A program made the translations under genes and the position numbers. Positions 48,567-56,403 of a stretch of DNA of 64,000 nucleotides are shown here, one piece after another. Position 1 is the stretch's first letter, and each line of letters starts with the position of its first letter. This stretch comes from Rhodanobacter sp. T12-5 (GTDB lineage: Bacteria > Pseudomonadota > Gammaproteobacteria > Xanthomonadales > Rhodanobacteraceae), in assembly GCF_008329435.1 (NCBI RefSeq), contig NZ_NPKN01000005.1:230327-294326 (forward strand). The letters are read 5' to 3'. The notes below the pieces were generated by a model. It was not told the DNA's origin. It saw only the letters and a list, made by a program, of their open reading frames with translations, and made no database searches.

Positions 48567-50015
48567 ATGCGTCTGCACATCCTCGGCATCTGCGGCACCT
48601 TCATGGGCGGTGTCGCCGCGCTGGCGCGCGAACTCGGCCACACGGTCGAAGGTTCCGACGCCAACGTCTATCCACCGATGAGCACGCAACTGGAAGCGCT
48701 CGGCATCGGCCTGATGAGCGGCTACGCGGCCGATCATCTGCAACCGGCACCGGATCTCGTCGTGGTCGGCAACGCGATGACTCGTGGCAACCCTGCCGTC
48801 GAATACATGCTCGATCAGCGCCTGCGCTACGTCTCCGGGCCGCAGTGGCTGGGCGAGACGGTGCTGGCCGATCGCGACGTGCTGGCGGTGGCCGGTACGC
48901 ACGGCAAGACGACCACGACCAGCCTGCTGGCGCATCTGCTGGAAAGCGCAGGGATGACACCGGGGTTCCTGGTCGGCGGAGTGCCGGGGAATTTCGGGGT
49001 GTCGGCGCGGCTGGGGGGAGTAGGGCCGCACGCCGCCCAGAGTCCCTCTTCCGGCGCTGCGCGCCACCTTCCCCCGGCGGGAGAAGGGCGTGTCGTGCAG
49101 CCTTTGGCTGCGCCGTTCGTCATTGAAGCGGACGAATACGACACCGCGTTCTTCGACAAGCGCAGCAAGTTCGTGCATTACCGCCCCCGCATCGCGATCC
49201 TCAACAACCTCGAATACGACCATGCGGACATCTTCCCCGACGTGGCGGCGATCCAGCGCCAGTTCCATCACCTGGTGCGCACCGTGCCGGGCAACGGCCG
49301 GCTGATCGTCAACGCGCACGACGAGCGTCTCGCCGAAGTGCTGGCCATGGGTTGCTGGACGCCGGTGGAAACGTTCGGCATAGGCCGCGGCAACTGGCAG
49401 GCCACGCTGAGCGAGGCCGACGGTTCGGTTTTCAGCGTGCAACGCGATGGCGAGTTGATCGGCGAAGTGCGCTGGCCGCTGCTGGGCAACCACAACGTGA
49501 TGAACGCGCTGGCCGCACTGGCCGCGGCCCACGCCGCCGGTGCCGATCCGAAAGCGCTGCTGCCCGCATTCGCCAGCTTCGAGAGCGTCAAGCGGCGGAT
49601 GGAGCGGGTCGGCGAGGTGAACGGTGTGCGCGTCTATGACGATTTCGCCCACCACCCCACCGCGATCGTCACCACCCTGGCCGGGCTGCGCGCAAAGGTC
49701 GGCAAGGCCCGCATCCTGGTGGCGCTGGAGCCGCGCTCCAATTCGATGCGCCAGGGCGCACACGCCGAAGCGCTGGCACCGTCGCTGGCCGATGCCGACG
49801 TGGTGGTGTTCCTGCACCGGCCCGAGTTGCCGTGGGATGCCGGCCAGGTCATCGCGGCGCTGGACGGGCGAGGTACGACGGCACCGACGGTCGATGCGCT
49901 GATCGCCATCTTGCAGGCCCAGGTGCAGCCGGGCGACCAGGTGATCTTCATGTCCAACGGCGGTTTCGAAGCGGCACCGCGCCGGTTCGTCGATGCCCTT
50001 GCGCAGGCTCGCTGA
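48567..50015 (+). CDS. mpl: UDP-N-acetylmuramate:tripeptide ligase (murein recycling)
   Basis: Mpl reattaches recycled L-Ala-gamma-D-Glu-meso-DAP tripeptide to UDP-MurNAc. The 482-residue protein has the Mur ligase nucleotide motif GICGTFMGGVAALARELGH, the ATP loop AVAGTHGKTTTTSLLAHLLE, IEADEYDTAFFDKRSKFVHYRP and FAHHPTAIVTTLAG. About 32 extra residues (151-182) are inserted between GVSARLG and PFVIEADEYD, where homologues have only a few; the insert is Pro/Ala/Gly-rich and encoded by a repeat-like palindrome. The frame stays open, so the enzyme is probably still functional. Cytoplasmic. Confidence 0.95.
   Translation: MRLHILGICGTFMGGVAALARELGHTVEGSDANVYPPMSTQLEALGIGLMSGYAADHLQPAPDLVVVGNAMTRGNPAVEYMLDQRLRYVSGPQWLGETVLADRDVLAVAGTHGKTTTTSLLAHLLESAGMTPGFLVGGVPGNFGVSARLGGVGPHAAQSPSSGAARHLPPAGEGRVVQPLAAPFVIEADEYDTAFFDKRSKFVHYRPRIAILNNLEYDHADIFPDVAAIQRQFHHLVRTVPGNGRLIVNAHDERLAEVLAMGCWTPVETFGIGRGNWQATLSEADGSVFSVQRDGELIGEVRWPLLGNHNVMNALAALAAAHAAGADPKALLPAFASFESVKRRMERVGEVNGVRVYDDFAHHPTAIVTTLAGLRAKVGKARILVALEPRSNSMRQGAHAEALAPSLADADVVVFLHRPELPWDAGQVIAALDGRGTTAPTVDALIAILQAQVQPGDQVIFMSNGGFEAAPRRFVDALAQAR
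49067..49087. repeat. REP-like palindrome inserted inside mpl
   Basis: CCTTCCCCC, a GGC loop and GGGAGAAGG form an 9-bp near-perfect inverted repeat of the widespread proteobacterial CCTCTCCC...GGGAGAGG type. It lies in the middle of a roughly 96-bp segment (about 49017-49112) that has no counterpart in normal mpl genes and keeps the reading frame. Confidence 0.65.
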
Positions 50016-50249
50016 TTCAGCGGTTGGCCTGTCCAAGCGGGACGATCGCCCGGGATATTCCCTGCATGCGGCCAATCAGACACCGGTGCCGAAAAGCAGG
50101 GGGCGTGGACGTACGTGTGGATGCCCACAGGGCCATCCCTGGAAGTGCGAGCAAAACGCCGCCATGTGAAGGAAGCAACACGCATGGTCCGGTGATGTAG
50201 ACCACGGCGCTCGGGTGTCTGCCCGCCTGGCACTGGTTACACTGGGCAC

Positions 50250-50852
50250 ATGGTCGCCCAGTCGCCGCTCATCGAAATGCCGTTGTTTCCGCTTGCCTCC
50301 GTGTTGACCCCCGGCGGCCAGTTGCAATTGCGCATTTTCGAGCCGCGTTATCTCGACCTGGTGCGCGAGTGCAGCCGCTATGGCACCGGTTTCGGTGCAT
50401 GCCTGATCCTTGACGGACATGAGGTCGGTGCACCGGCGACGCCGGCAGCGATCGGCACGGTGGCGAGGATCACCGATTTTCATCGCGACGAGAACGGCTT
50501 GCTGGGCATCGTCGCCGAAGGTGGCCCGCGCTTTCGCGTCGCCCGCACGCGGGTGCGTTCCGATGGAATGCTGCGTGGCGATGTGGAAGTCTGGCCCGCC
50601 GAGCCGGAGCAGCAGGTGCCTGTGGAATTCGCGTTGCTGCAGGGCATCCTCGAACGGCTGATCGAGACGATGGCGCCGCAGTGGCGGCACGCCCCGCGCA
50701 GCGCCTACGACGATGCCAGTTGGCTGGGTTTTCGGTTGGCCGAGCTGCTGCCGCTGGATGTCGCCGAGCAGCAGCACATGCTCGAACTGACCGATCCGGT
50801 GCAGCGGCTGGCCGAGTTGCGCGACATCCTGCCGCGTTTCCAGAAGCCATGA
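50250..50852 (+). CDS. LON substrate-binding-domain protein
   Basis: A 200-residue protein consisting of a Lon N-terminal domain alone: PLFPLASVLTPGGQLQLRIFEPRYLDLVREC and GTVARITDF with a C-terminal helical part ending LAELRDILPRF. There is no AAA+ or protease domain, so it cannot be a peptidase itself; family members may act as adaptors. It lies upstream of an SDR gene with a 48-bp gap, suggesting co-transcription. The 234 bp before it show no gene. Confidence 0.88.
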   Translation: MVAQSPLIEMPLFPLASVLTPGGQLQLRIFEPRYLDLVRECSRYGTGFGACLILDGHEVGAPATPAAIGTVARITDFHRDENGLLGIVAEGGPRFRVARTRVRSDGMLRGDVEVWPAEPEQQVPVEFALLQGILERLIETMAPQWRHAPRSAYDDASWLGFRLAELLPLDVAEQQHMLELTDPVQRLAELRDILPRFQKP

Positions 50853-50900
50853 ATCTTTGAGCACGCCGGCATCGTAAACTCGGCTTTTGCGACGGAGTCG

Positions 50901-51725
50901 ATGGGCATGGGCAATCTCGCCGGCAAGACCTTGTTCATCAGTGGTGCCTCGCGCGGCATCGGGCTGGCGATTGCGCTGCGGGCCGCACGTGACGGTGCGA
51001 ATATCGTGATCGCGGCGAAGAGCGGCGTGGCGAATCCGAAGTTGCCCGGCACCATCCACACCGCCGCGGCGGCCGTCGAGGAAGCCGGCGGCAAGGCGCT
51101 GGCCCTGCAGGTGGATATCCGCGAGGAAACGCAGGTGCGTGCCGCCGCAGCGCAGGCCGCCGAGCGTTTCGGCGGCATCGACATCGTGGTCAACAACGCC
51201 AGTGCGATCTGGCTGGCCGGGACCGCCGACACGCCGATGAAACGCTACGATCTGATGCATCAGGTCAATACCCGCGGCACCTTCCTGGTTACCCAGAGTT
51301 GCCTGCCGTATCTGAAACAGGCGGCCAATCCGCATGTGCTGATGCTGTCGCCGCCGCCGAACCTCGATCCGAAATGGTTCGCCCCGCATACCGCCTACAC
51401 CATCGCCAAGTACGGCATGAGCTTGTGCGTGCTGGGCATGAGCCCGGAGTTTGCGCCGCTGGGCATCGCGGTGAATGCGCTGTGGCCGCGTACGGTGATC
51501 GCCACCGCGGCGATCGGCATGATCGAGGGCGTGAAGGCCGAACATTGCCGCAAGCCGGAGATCGTCGCCGATGCCGCCCACGTCATCCTGACCCGCCCGT
51601 CGCGCGACTACACCGGCCATTTCGCCATCGACGAGACGGTCCTGCGCGAGGCCGGCGTCAGCGACTTCGAAACTTACGCGGTGCAGCCGGGCGTGCCGCT
51701 GCTGCCGGATCTGTTCCTGGACTGA
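50901..51725 (+). CDS. Short-chain dehydrogenase/reductase, HSDL2-like
   Basis: A 274-residue classical SDR that binds NAD(P) through GKTLFISGASRGIGLAIALRAAR, with VNNASAIWL and the catalytic Tyr-Lys in HTAYTIAKYGMSLC. The phrase LMLSPPPNLDPKWF, a DP-rich loop before the catalytic Tyr, and the C-terminal RDYTGHFAIDETVL match the HSDL2-like subgroup of fatty-acid-linked dehydrogenases. The substrate is unknown. Confidence 0.9.
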   Translation: MGMGNLAGKTLFISGASRGIGLAIALRAARDGANIVIAAKSGVANPKLPGTIHTAAAAVEEAGGKALALQVDIREETQVRAAAAQAAERFGGIDIVVNNASAIWLAGTADTPMKRYDLMHQVNTRGTFLVTQSCLPYLKQAANPHVLMLSPPPNLDPKWFAPHTAYTIAKYGMSLCVLGMSPEFAPLGIAVNALWPRTVIATAAIGMIEGVKAEHCRKPEIVADAAHVILTRPSRDYTGHFAIDETVLREAGVSDFETYAVQPGVPLLPDLFLD

Positions 51726-51885
51726 CGTGGCGCCGAGGCACCGGTTTGGCGTGTACGGCAAACCCGACAGCCTGGCTCGGTCTCCGCTGGTTTCTCTGGA
51801 CGATAAAAACCTCGCGATTGCAAGGGGTTAGCGACGAGTGGATACTTGAGCGTCTTCACGCAACTCTCGCGCACGCGGAGTATTG

Positions 51886-51901
51886 TGTGATCTGGTTCAC
51901 A
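51886..51901. promoter_or_regulatory. CRP/Clp binding site upstream of the sigma-54 activator
   Basis: TGTGATCTGGTTCACA is a perfect TGTGA-N6-TCACA operator, centred at 51893.5. A GAATAT box at 51922-51927 would put the start point near 51934, about 40 bp from the site centre, the classic class II activator position. In Xanthomonadales the protein binding this consensus is Clp, whose DNA binding is inhibited by c-di-GMP. The rest of the 282-bp gap upstream of the regulator holds no gene. Confidence 0.75.
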
Positions 51902-52007
51902 TTTCAGTAGCAAGCCGGGTGGAATATCCGGCCGTGAAGTATCGGGGGTCCATCACCTGCCCAAGGTGTCTCGTCCCCGAACCGCATTGGAAGGACAGGG
52001 GGCGGTC

Positions 52008-53414
52008 ATGACTAGCGAGCAGGTATCCAGACGTTGCGTCGTCTGGTTCGGACAGCCGACGGCCGAGGAGTGTGCCTCGTTGGCTCAGGCCGGTTGGCGT
52101 ACACGGATTGGCGACGTGGCGACGCGGGACGGTGTAGGCATGCGCCGCGATGACGTCGTGGTGGCCATGGCCGATTTGCGGCATAGCGATTCGGATACGG
52201 TCCAATCCATGGGTCGCTTGATGGATGAGTATCCGTGGTTGCCATGGCTTGCCGTGGTCGTGCAGGAAACTTCCGCCGATGCACCCGAAGTGGAACGGAT
52301 CCTGCGCGCCAGTGCGGCCTTCTTCACCGCGCCGGTCGACATGAAGCGGCTGATCGGGACGCTCACGAAGATCGGCTGCGGCTGGTCGCCAGCCGTCGAG
52401 AAAGCCGATGTTCCCGGGATCGTCGGTGCGATCAGCCCGGTGATGCGGACAACCATGGCGAGCCTGCGCAAGTACGCGCCGGTAGACCTGCCGGTGCTGA
52501 TCACCGGCGAAACCGGCAGCGGCAAGGAGGTGGCCGCACGCGCGCTGCACGGTTTGTCGCGGCGCTGCGAGCGGCCCTTCGTGGCGATCAATTGTGGGGC
52601 GTTGCCGCTGAATCTGGTGCAATCCGAATTGTTCGGGCACGAGCGCGGCGCCTTCACCGGCGCAAATGCGCGGCGCATCGGCCATTTCGAAGCGGCTGAC
52701 GGCGGCACGGTGTTTCTCGACGAGATCGGCGACCTGCCGCTCGATGCGCAGACCAGCCTGTTGCGCCTTTTGCAGGAAGGCACGCTGCTGCGCGTGGGCT
52801 CCAGCCAGCCGATCAAGCCCGACGTGCGGGTATTGGCCGCCACCCATGTGGACCTGGAACTGGCCGTGGCGCAAGGGCGCTTTCGCGAGGACCTCTACTA
52901 TCGCCTCAATGTCCTGCGTCTGCACATGCCGGCGCTGCGCGAGCGCAAGGGCGACGCCGAGCTCCTGGCGCAACATTTCCTCGACGCTTTCCGCTTGCGG
53001 CATCCAAGCCGCGCCCGCACTTTCAGCGGCGACGCGCGCCAGGCCATGCGCGATTTTGCCTGGCCGGGCAATGTGCGCGAGCTGCTCAACCGGGTGCAAC
53101 GTGCCGCTGTCGTCGCCGAAGGTTCATTGATCAGCGCCGCCGATCTGGATCTGCAAGGAACGTTGCCTGCCATCGGTCGCTCGAATCTCGATCTGATGCG
53201 CGTATCGGCCGAACGCGCAGCGGTTCTGCAGTGCCTGCGCGAGAGCCACTTCAACATCAGCGAATGCGGACGGCGGCTCAACGTATCGCGGGTCACCGTG
53301 TACCGCCTGTGCAAGAAACACCACATCGCGCTGGACGAGTTGCGTGAAGGCGCCCCGTTCGGAGTACTGCGGCCGGAGAAGGGCGGCGCGCGGCCGGTGA
53401 CTCAGAACATGTAG
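52008..53414 (+). CDS. Sigma-54-dependent transcriptional activator with degenerate receiver domain
   Basis: The 468-residue regulator has an N-terminal receiver-like domain (1-125), an AAA+ ATPase (about 138-375) and a C-terminal Fis-type helix-turn-helix (about 405-440, FNISECGRRLNVSRVTVYRL). Walker A is GETGSGKE (167-174), the sigma-54-contacting loop GAFTGA (214-219) is intact and Walker B is VFLDEIG. The receiver keeps an Asp (residue 56) but lacks the acidic pair and the conserved Lys, so phosphorylation control is doubtful, as in FleQ/VpsR-type activators. It ends 13 bp inside the convergent amyloid operon and is the likely activator of its sigma-54 promoter. The ATG at 52008 is preferred over an upstream GTG. 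Confidence 0.93.
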   Translation: MTSEQVSRRCVVWFGQPTAEECASLAQAGWRTRIGDVATRDGVGMRRDDVVVAMADLRHSDSDTVQSMGRLMDEYPWLPWLAVVVQETSADAPEVERILRASAAFFTAPVDMKRLIGTLTKIGCGWSPAVEKADVPGIVGAISPVMRTTMASLRKYAPVDLPVLITGETGSGKEVAARALHGLSRRCERPFVAINCGALPLNLVQSELFGHERGAFTGANARRIGHFEAADGGTVFLDEIGDLPLDAQTSLLRLLQEGTLLRVGSSQPIKPDVRVLAATHVDLELAVAQGRFREDLYYRLNVLRLHMPALRERKGDAELLAQHFLDAFRLRHPSRARTFSGDARQAMRDFAWPGNVRELLNRVQRAAVVAEGSLISAADLDLQGTLPAIGRSNLDLMRVSAERAAVLQCLRESHFNISECGRRLNVSRVTVYRLCKKHHIALDELREGAPFGVLRPEKGGARPVTQNM

Positions 53415-54724
53415 GGAATCTTGAAGGTGAGGCTGTAATCCGGCGCGTCGGGGCTGAGGCCGACGCCCAGCAGGGTGACCAGGGTTGTATGCGCACTCAG
53501 CGCATAAGTCACTCCGAGGTTGAAGGTGCCGGCATTGGCGTCGCTTCCGATCACCTTGGTCCAGGGCAGCTTGCCGTTGCGCAGCGACGCCTTGGCACTG
53601 AACCGGTCGCTGAAGGAAAGGCTCAGGCTGGTGCGCTCATTGAAAGCAAAAGCCACGCCGGCGCCAAAGTAGTAGGAGTTGCCCAGCTTCACTTCGCCCG
53701 GGCTGCGCGTTTGCGGATCGGTATCGATGTCGCCGAAGCGACGCGGGAACGAGTGGATATAGCCAACGTTGGCGAACACGATCGCGGGATCCATCGTCTT
53801 CACTGCCGACACGCCGATGTTCGCTTGCCACAAACCATTGCCGGTCGGCTGCTTCTGCGGCACCGCGAAGCGGATGAATTTGTCGTCGCCACGCTCCAGC
53901 ACCTTCCAGTCGATGCCGTAGGGTGCGCGGCCGGTCGGTGCGGTGACGGCGAGAGTCAGCACGGTATCCGGCCGGGATGCGGTTTCGGCGAACAGCTTGT
54001 AGTTCGCGCTCAGGCTGACGTCGCCGATGCCGCTGCCGCGGGTCTGTTCTTCGGCAATTGCTGCCGCAGAGCCGCCCGCACCGCCTTTCAGATAGGCCGT
54101 CTGCCGGGCCAGATAAGGCACGTCGAGGTTCATTGTGAGTCGCGGACTCACGCCGTAGCGCGCCGCGAAATTGTAGGTGAGCGAGTCGGATTTGACGTCC
54201 TCGATGGCAATGTTGCCGAGAAAGATCGCATCAAGCGCGAGGAAGCCATTGAGGGTCAGTTGCTTGCGATCGTAGTGGCTGTAGCTGAGGCTGTTTTCCA
54301 AGGTCAGCTTGCGGTCGAATACGGCATGCTCCTGCTGCAGTGCGTCCTGCATGCTGCGCGTGGGCGTCTGTTCCCTGGCTTTTTCGGCATCGGCGATGCT
54401 GCCGGCCTGGCTGGCCGCGTTGCCGGTCGTGTTGTCGTTGCCCGGCGCGGCAACGGCCGGCGTGGCAAGCGCGGGCAGCGCAGCGTTGGGTGTTGTCTTT
54501 CCGGCCAGGCGCGCCTGCAATGCCTGCACCTGCATGTCCAGCTCGCGCAGGCGTCGCACTTCCTGCGCGTAGCTGCTCTTCAGCGTCTGCAGTTGGTCGA
54601 CAAGCGCGTTGATCTGTTGCTGGTCCGCGCCGCTGGCGGCGGTATCCTGCGCGGCCGCCAGCGGTGCGCCGAGCAGAAGCGCGCAGGCCGTCGCGCTGGC
54701 GAGTAATGTCCGGTGCGTATCCAT
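53402..54724 (-). CDS. Fap-like outer-membrane barrel with coiled coil (FapF-type amyloid exporter)
   Basis: Predicted 440 residues: signal peptide (about 1-25), a periplasmic coiled coil (about 34-75, QQQINALVDQLQTLKSSYAQ and following heptads), a Pro/Ala-rich linker, and a C-terminal beta-barrel from about residue 135 ending in Phe, the normal outer-membrane signature. This is the layout of Pseudomonas FapF, whose trimer uses the coiled coil to gate amyloid export, and of the related channel family often annotated as meta-pathway/phenol-degradation transporter. It is last in the operon; stop codons of this gene and the regulator overlap by 13 bp. Confidence 0.82.
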   Translation of the reverse strand: MDTHRTLLASATACALLLGAPLAAAQDTAASGADQQQINALVDQLQTLKSSYAQEVRRLRELDMQVQALQARLAGKTTPNAALPALATPAVAAPGNDNTTGNAASQAGSIADAEKAREQTPTRSMQDALQQEHAVFDRKLTLENSLSYSHYDRKQLTLNGFLALDAIFLGNIAIEDVKSDSLTYNFAARYGVSPRLTMNLDVPYLARQTAYLKGGAGGSAAAIAEEQTRGSGIGDVSLSANYKLFAETASRPDTVLTLAVTAPTGRAPYGIDWKVLERGDDKFIRFAVPQKQPTGNGLWQANIGVSAVKTMDPAIVFANVGYIHSFPRRFGDIDTDPQTRSPGEVKLGNSYYFGAGVAFAFNERTSLSLSFSDRFSAKASLRNGKLPWTKVIGSDANAGTFNLGVTYALSAHTTLVTLLGVGLSPDAPDYSLTFKIPYMF

Positions 54725-54768
54725 GTCCTTTCCCCTGAGGTGAAGCAAGCGACGAACGAACCTCCGTT

Positions 54769-55557
54769 TCAATGCAGGCCGATGCCTTGCGCCTGGTTGA
54801 TTGCCTGCGCAACATTCTGTGCGAGCTGGGTGTTGGCTGCTACCGTCTGTCGGACCAGCTCGATCTCCATGCGGTTGTTGATCAGCTGGTTGTCGGCCGT
54901 GAGCTGCACGCTCTGGCCGACGCTGCCGTTGCGGATCCATTGCTCGACCGAGCCCTGGCCGTCGATGCTGAGCAACAGGTTGGCACTGTTGCCATCGAAA
55001 CTCGCCACGGCGCGGCTGCCGCCGCTGACCGCCATCGCGGCACCGCTGGGTGTGCCGGTGCTGACGCCGGCCGGGGCGGCATCGCCGTCGCTGACGGTCA
55101 GCCGGGTGACGTTGCTGGCGAGGTTGCCATCGCCGGCAACCTGCACGCTCTGCACCACGCCGCCGACGTTGGCCAAGCCTGCGCCGTCGACATGGCGGAC
55201 TGACGGCGTGGCCACGCCGGCGGAGGCCGGTAGCGGAGCATCCGCGCGGGTGATGCTCACGATCGGTTCGAAGCTGATCTGCGGTTTCATATGGTCGTGG
55301 GTGAAGTCCATGTTCAAGGCAAGCGTCCCTTGCAGAACCTGCCCGGTGGCGGTCTGCCAGGTCGAGATCATCTTCACGCCGAACCAGGCAACCGCGTTGT
55401 CGCCCACGGTGTAACGGCCGCGCATGTCGCCCATTTCCGCATCGCCGATCTCCTCCAGCCTGCTGGTTGCCGGGACAGTCGTGGCCATGGCCGGCGCACC
55501 CCAGTGGCCGAGCGCCAGGGCGGCGGAACTGAGCAGGCAGAGCCGGGTGTGTTTCAT
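54769..55557 (-). CDS. Secreted protein in FapE position
   Basis: A 262-residue exported protein with a signal peptide cleaved near AMA-T (residue 24). The middle has beta-rich segments with VGDNAVAWFGVKMIST and TRLTVSDGDAAPAG; the C terminus is Gln/Asn-rich with NQLINNRMEIELVRQTVAANTQLAQN. No cysteine motif. Its place between the peptidase and the barrel gene is that of FapE, an exported minor component of Pseudomonas amyloids; I assign it by position and composition, not by clear homology. It starts 10 bp after the peptidase gene. Confidence 0.68.
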   Translation of the reverse strand: MKHTRLCLLSSAALALGHWGAPAMATTVPATSRLEEIGDAEMGDMRGRYTVGDNAVAWFGVKMISTWQTATGQVLQGTLALNMDFTHDHMKPQISFEPIVSITRADAPLPASAGVATPSVRHVDGAGLANVGGVVQSVQVAGDGNLASNVTRLTVSDGDAAPAGVSTGTPSGAAMAVSGGSRAVASFDGNSANLLLSIDGQGSVEQWIRNGSVGQSVQLTADNQLINNRMEIELVRQTVAANTQLAQNVAQAINQAQGIGLH

Positions 55558-55567
55558 GGCAGTGTTC

Positions 55568-56266
55568 CTAAAAAAGATCGGCATGGGTGAAACCGAAGTC
55601 GAGCAATTCGGCATCGGTGATCGAACCCTGACGGGCAAACAGCGCACGCGCGCTGGCGTGATCGGTGGGCTGCAAAAGGACGGTGTGACGGTCGAAGTCG
55701 TTGCCGATCACCACGAAAACCGCGCGCGATGGCCACGCCTTGACGAAGTCGGCCAGCGGAATGCTGCGGTTCCCGAGGATCGGGTCGGCAAGCTCCACCG
55801 TGTCGTGGTGAACCTGCTTGAGCACCACGAAATGCCGAAAGCCGCGCACGTCCATCAACACCAGACCGGGCACATGCAGGCTGCGCAGGCGCGCCTCGTT
55901 GATGCGGTAGCCGCGGCCACGCATGCCCAGCGAGGTCACGTAGTGCTTGATGTCCAGCAGCGAGAAACCGCGCTGCCTGACCAGGTTCGTATCGGCCACG
56001 CCCATCATGCCCTGGATCACCGTGTTCTCGTCCACGTTGAGGTGATAGGCGTAGCGAAGAATGGTAGCGAGTGCCGCCGCACCGCAGCTGTAGTCGGTGT
56101 GCTGGCGCACGATATTCCGGTAGCGCCCTTCCTGCATGCTCTCGACATGGCCGACGTAGAGGCCGCCGTTGGGCAGTACGCCATCGAAGCGTACCTCGCC
56201 GGCACGCGCGATCGAGCCGACCAGGGTGAGCGAAAAAAGTGCGATGGCAATCAGCAGATGACGCAT
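55568..56266 (-). CDS. Periplasmic C39-family peptidase (FapD-type)
   Basis: A 232-residue papain-like cysteine peptidase with a signal peptide (cleaved after IARA). Catalytic Cys61 is in HTDYSCGAAALATIL, His145 in RGFRHFVVLKQ and Asp161 in ELADPILGNR, the normal C39 triad. No membrane or ABC domain is present, so it is the stand-alone type found in fap operons (FapD) where it is needed for amyloid export. Separated from the major amyloid gene by 137 bp containing a strong hairpin. Confidence 0.88.
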   Translation of the reverse strand: MRHLLIAIALFSLTLVGSIARAGEVRFDGVLPNGGLYVGHVESMQEGRYRNIVRQHTDYSCGAAALATILRYAYHLNVDENTVIQGMMGVADTNLVRQRGFSLLDIKHYVTSLGMRGRGYRINEARLRSLHVPGLVLMDVRGFRHFVVLKQVHHDTVELADPILGNRSIPLADFVKAWPSRAVFVVIGNDFDRHTVLLQPTDHASARALFARQGSITDAELLDFGFTHADLF

Positions 56267-56288
56267 GGTGATTCCTTGTCGAGGAAGA

Positions 56289-56317
56289 CCCCCGGCCCGC
56301 AGGGGACGGGCCGGGGG
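56289..56317 (-). other. GC-rich hairpin after the major amyloid gene
   Basis: CCCCCGGCCCG (56289-56299) pairs perfectly with CGGGCCGGGGG (56307-56317), giving an 11-bp stem with a 7-base loop between the amyloid subunit gene and the peptidase gene. No T run follows on the minus strand. It looks like a partial terminator or RNA-stabilising structure that raises subunit expression over the downstream export genes, as in pilin-type operons. Confidence 0.75.
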
Positions 56318-56403
56318 GTTCCACAGGTATCCGGCGTCAATGCCACCGGACTACCGCCCTCGTCGGTCGCTTGAGGCGACCACCTGTACCATTGCGATGG
56401 CGG

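Noticed and set aside
48567..50015. Frameshift or pseudogene in mpl because of the inserted segment
   Set aside because: The reading frame continues on both sides with intact ATP-binding and Mur ligase motifs, so the gene is an intact variant, not a broken one.
51674..51913. Small open frame on the minus strand between the SDR and the sigma-54 regulator
   Set aside because: No motif and no ribosome-binding site; it overlaps the SDR end and the Clp-type operator, so it is better read as a regulatory gap.
53402..54724. Phenol-degradation meta-pathway transporter, the name often given to this barrel family
   Set aside because: The coiled coil, signal peptide and operon with repeat proteins and C39 peptidase point to an amyloid exporter; no aromatic degradation genes are near.
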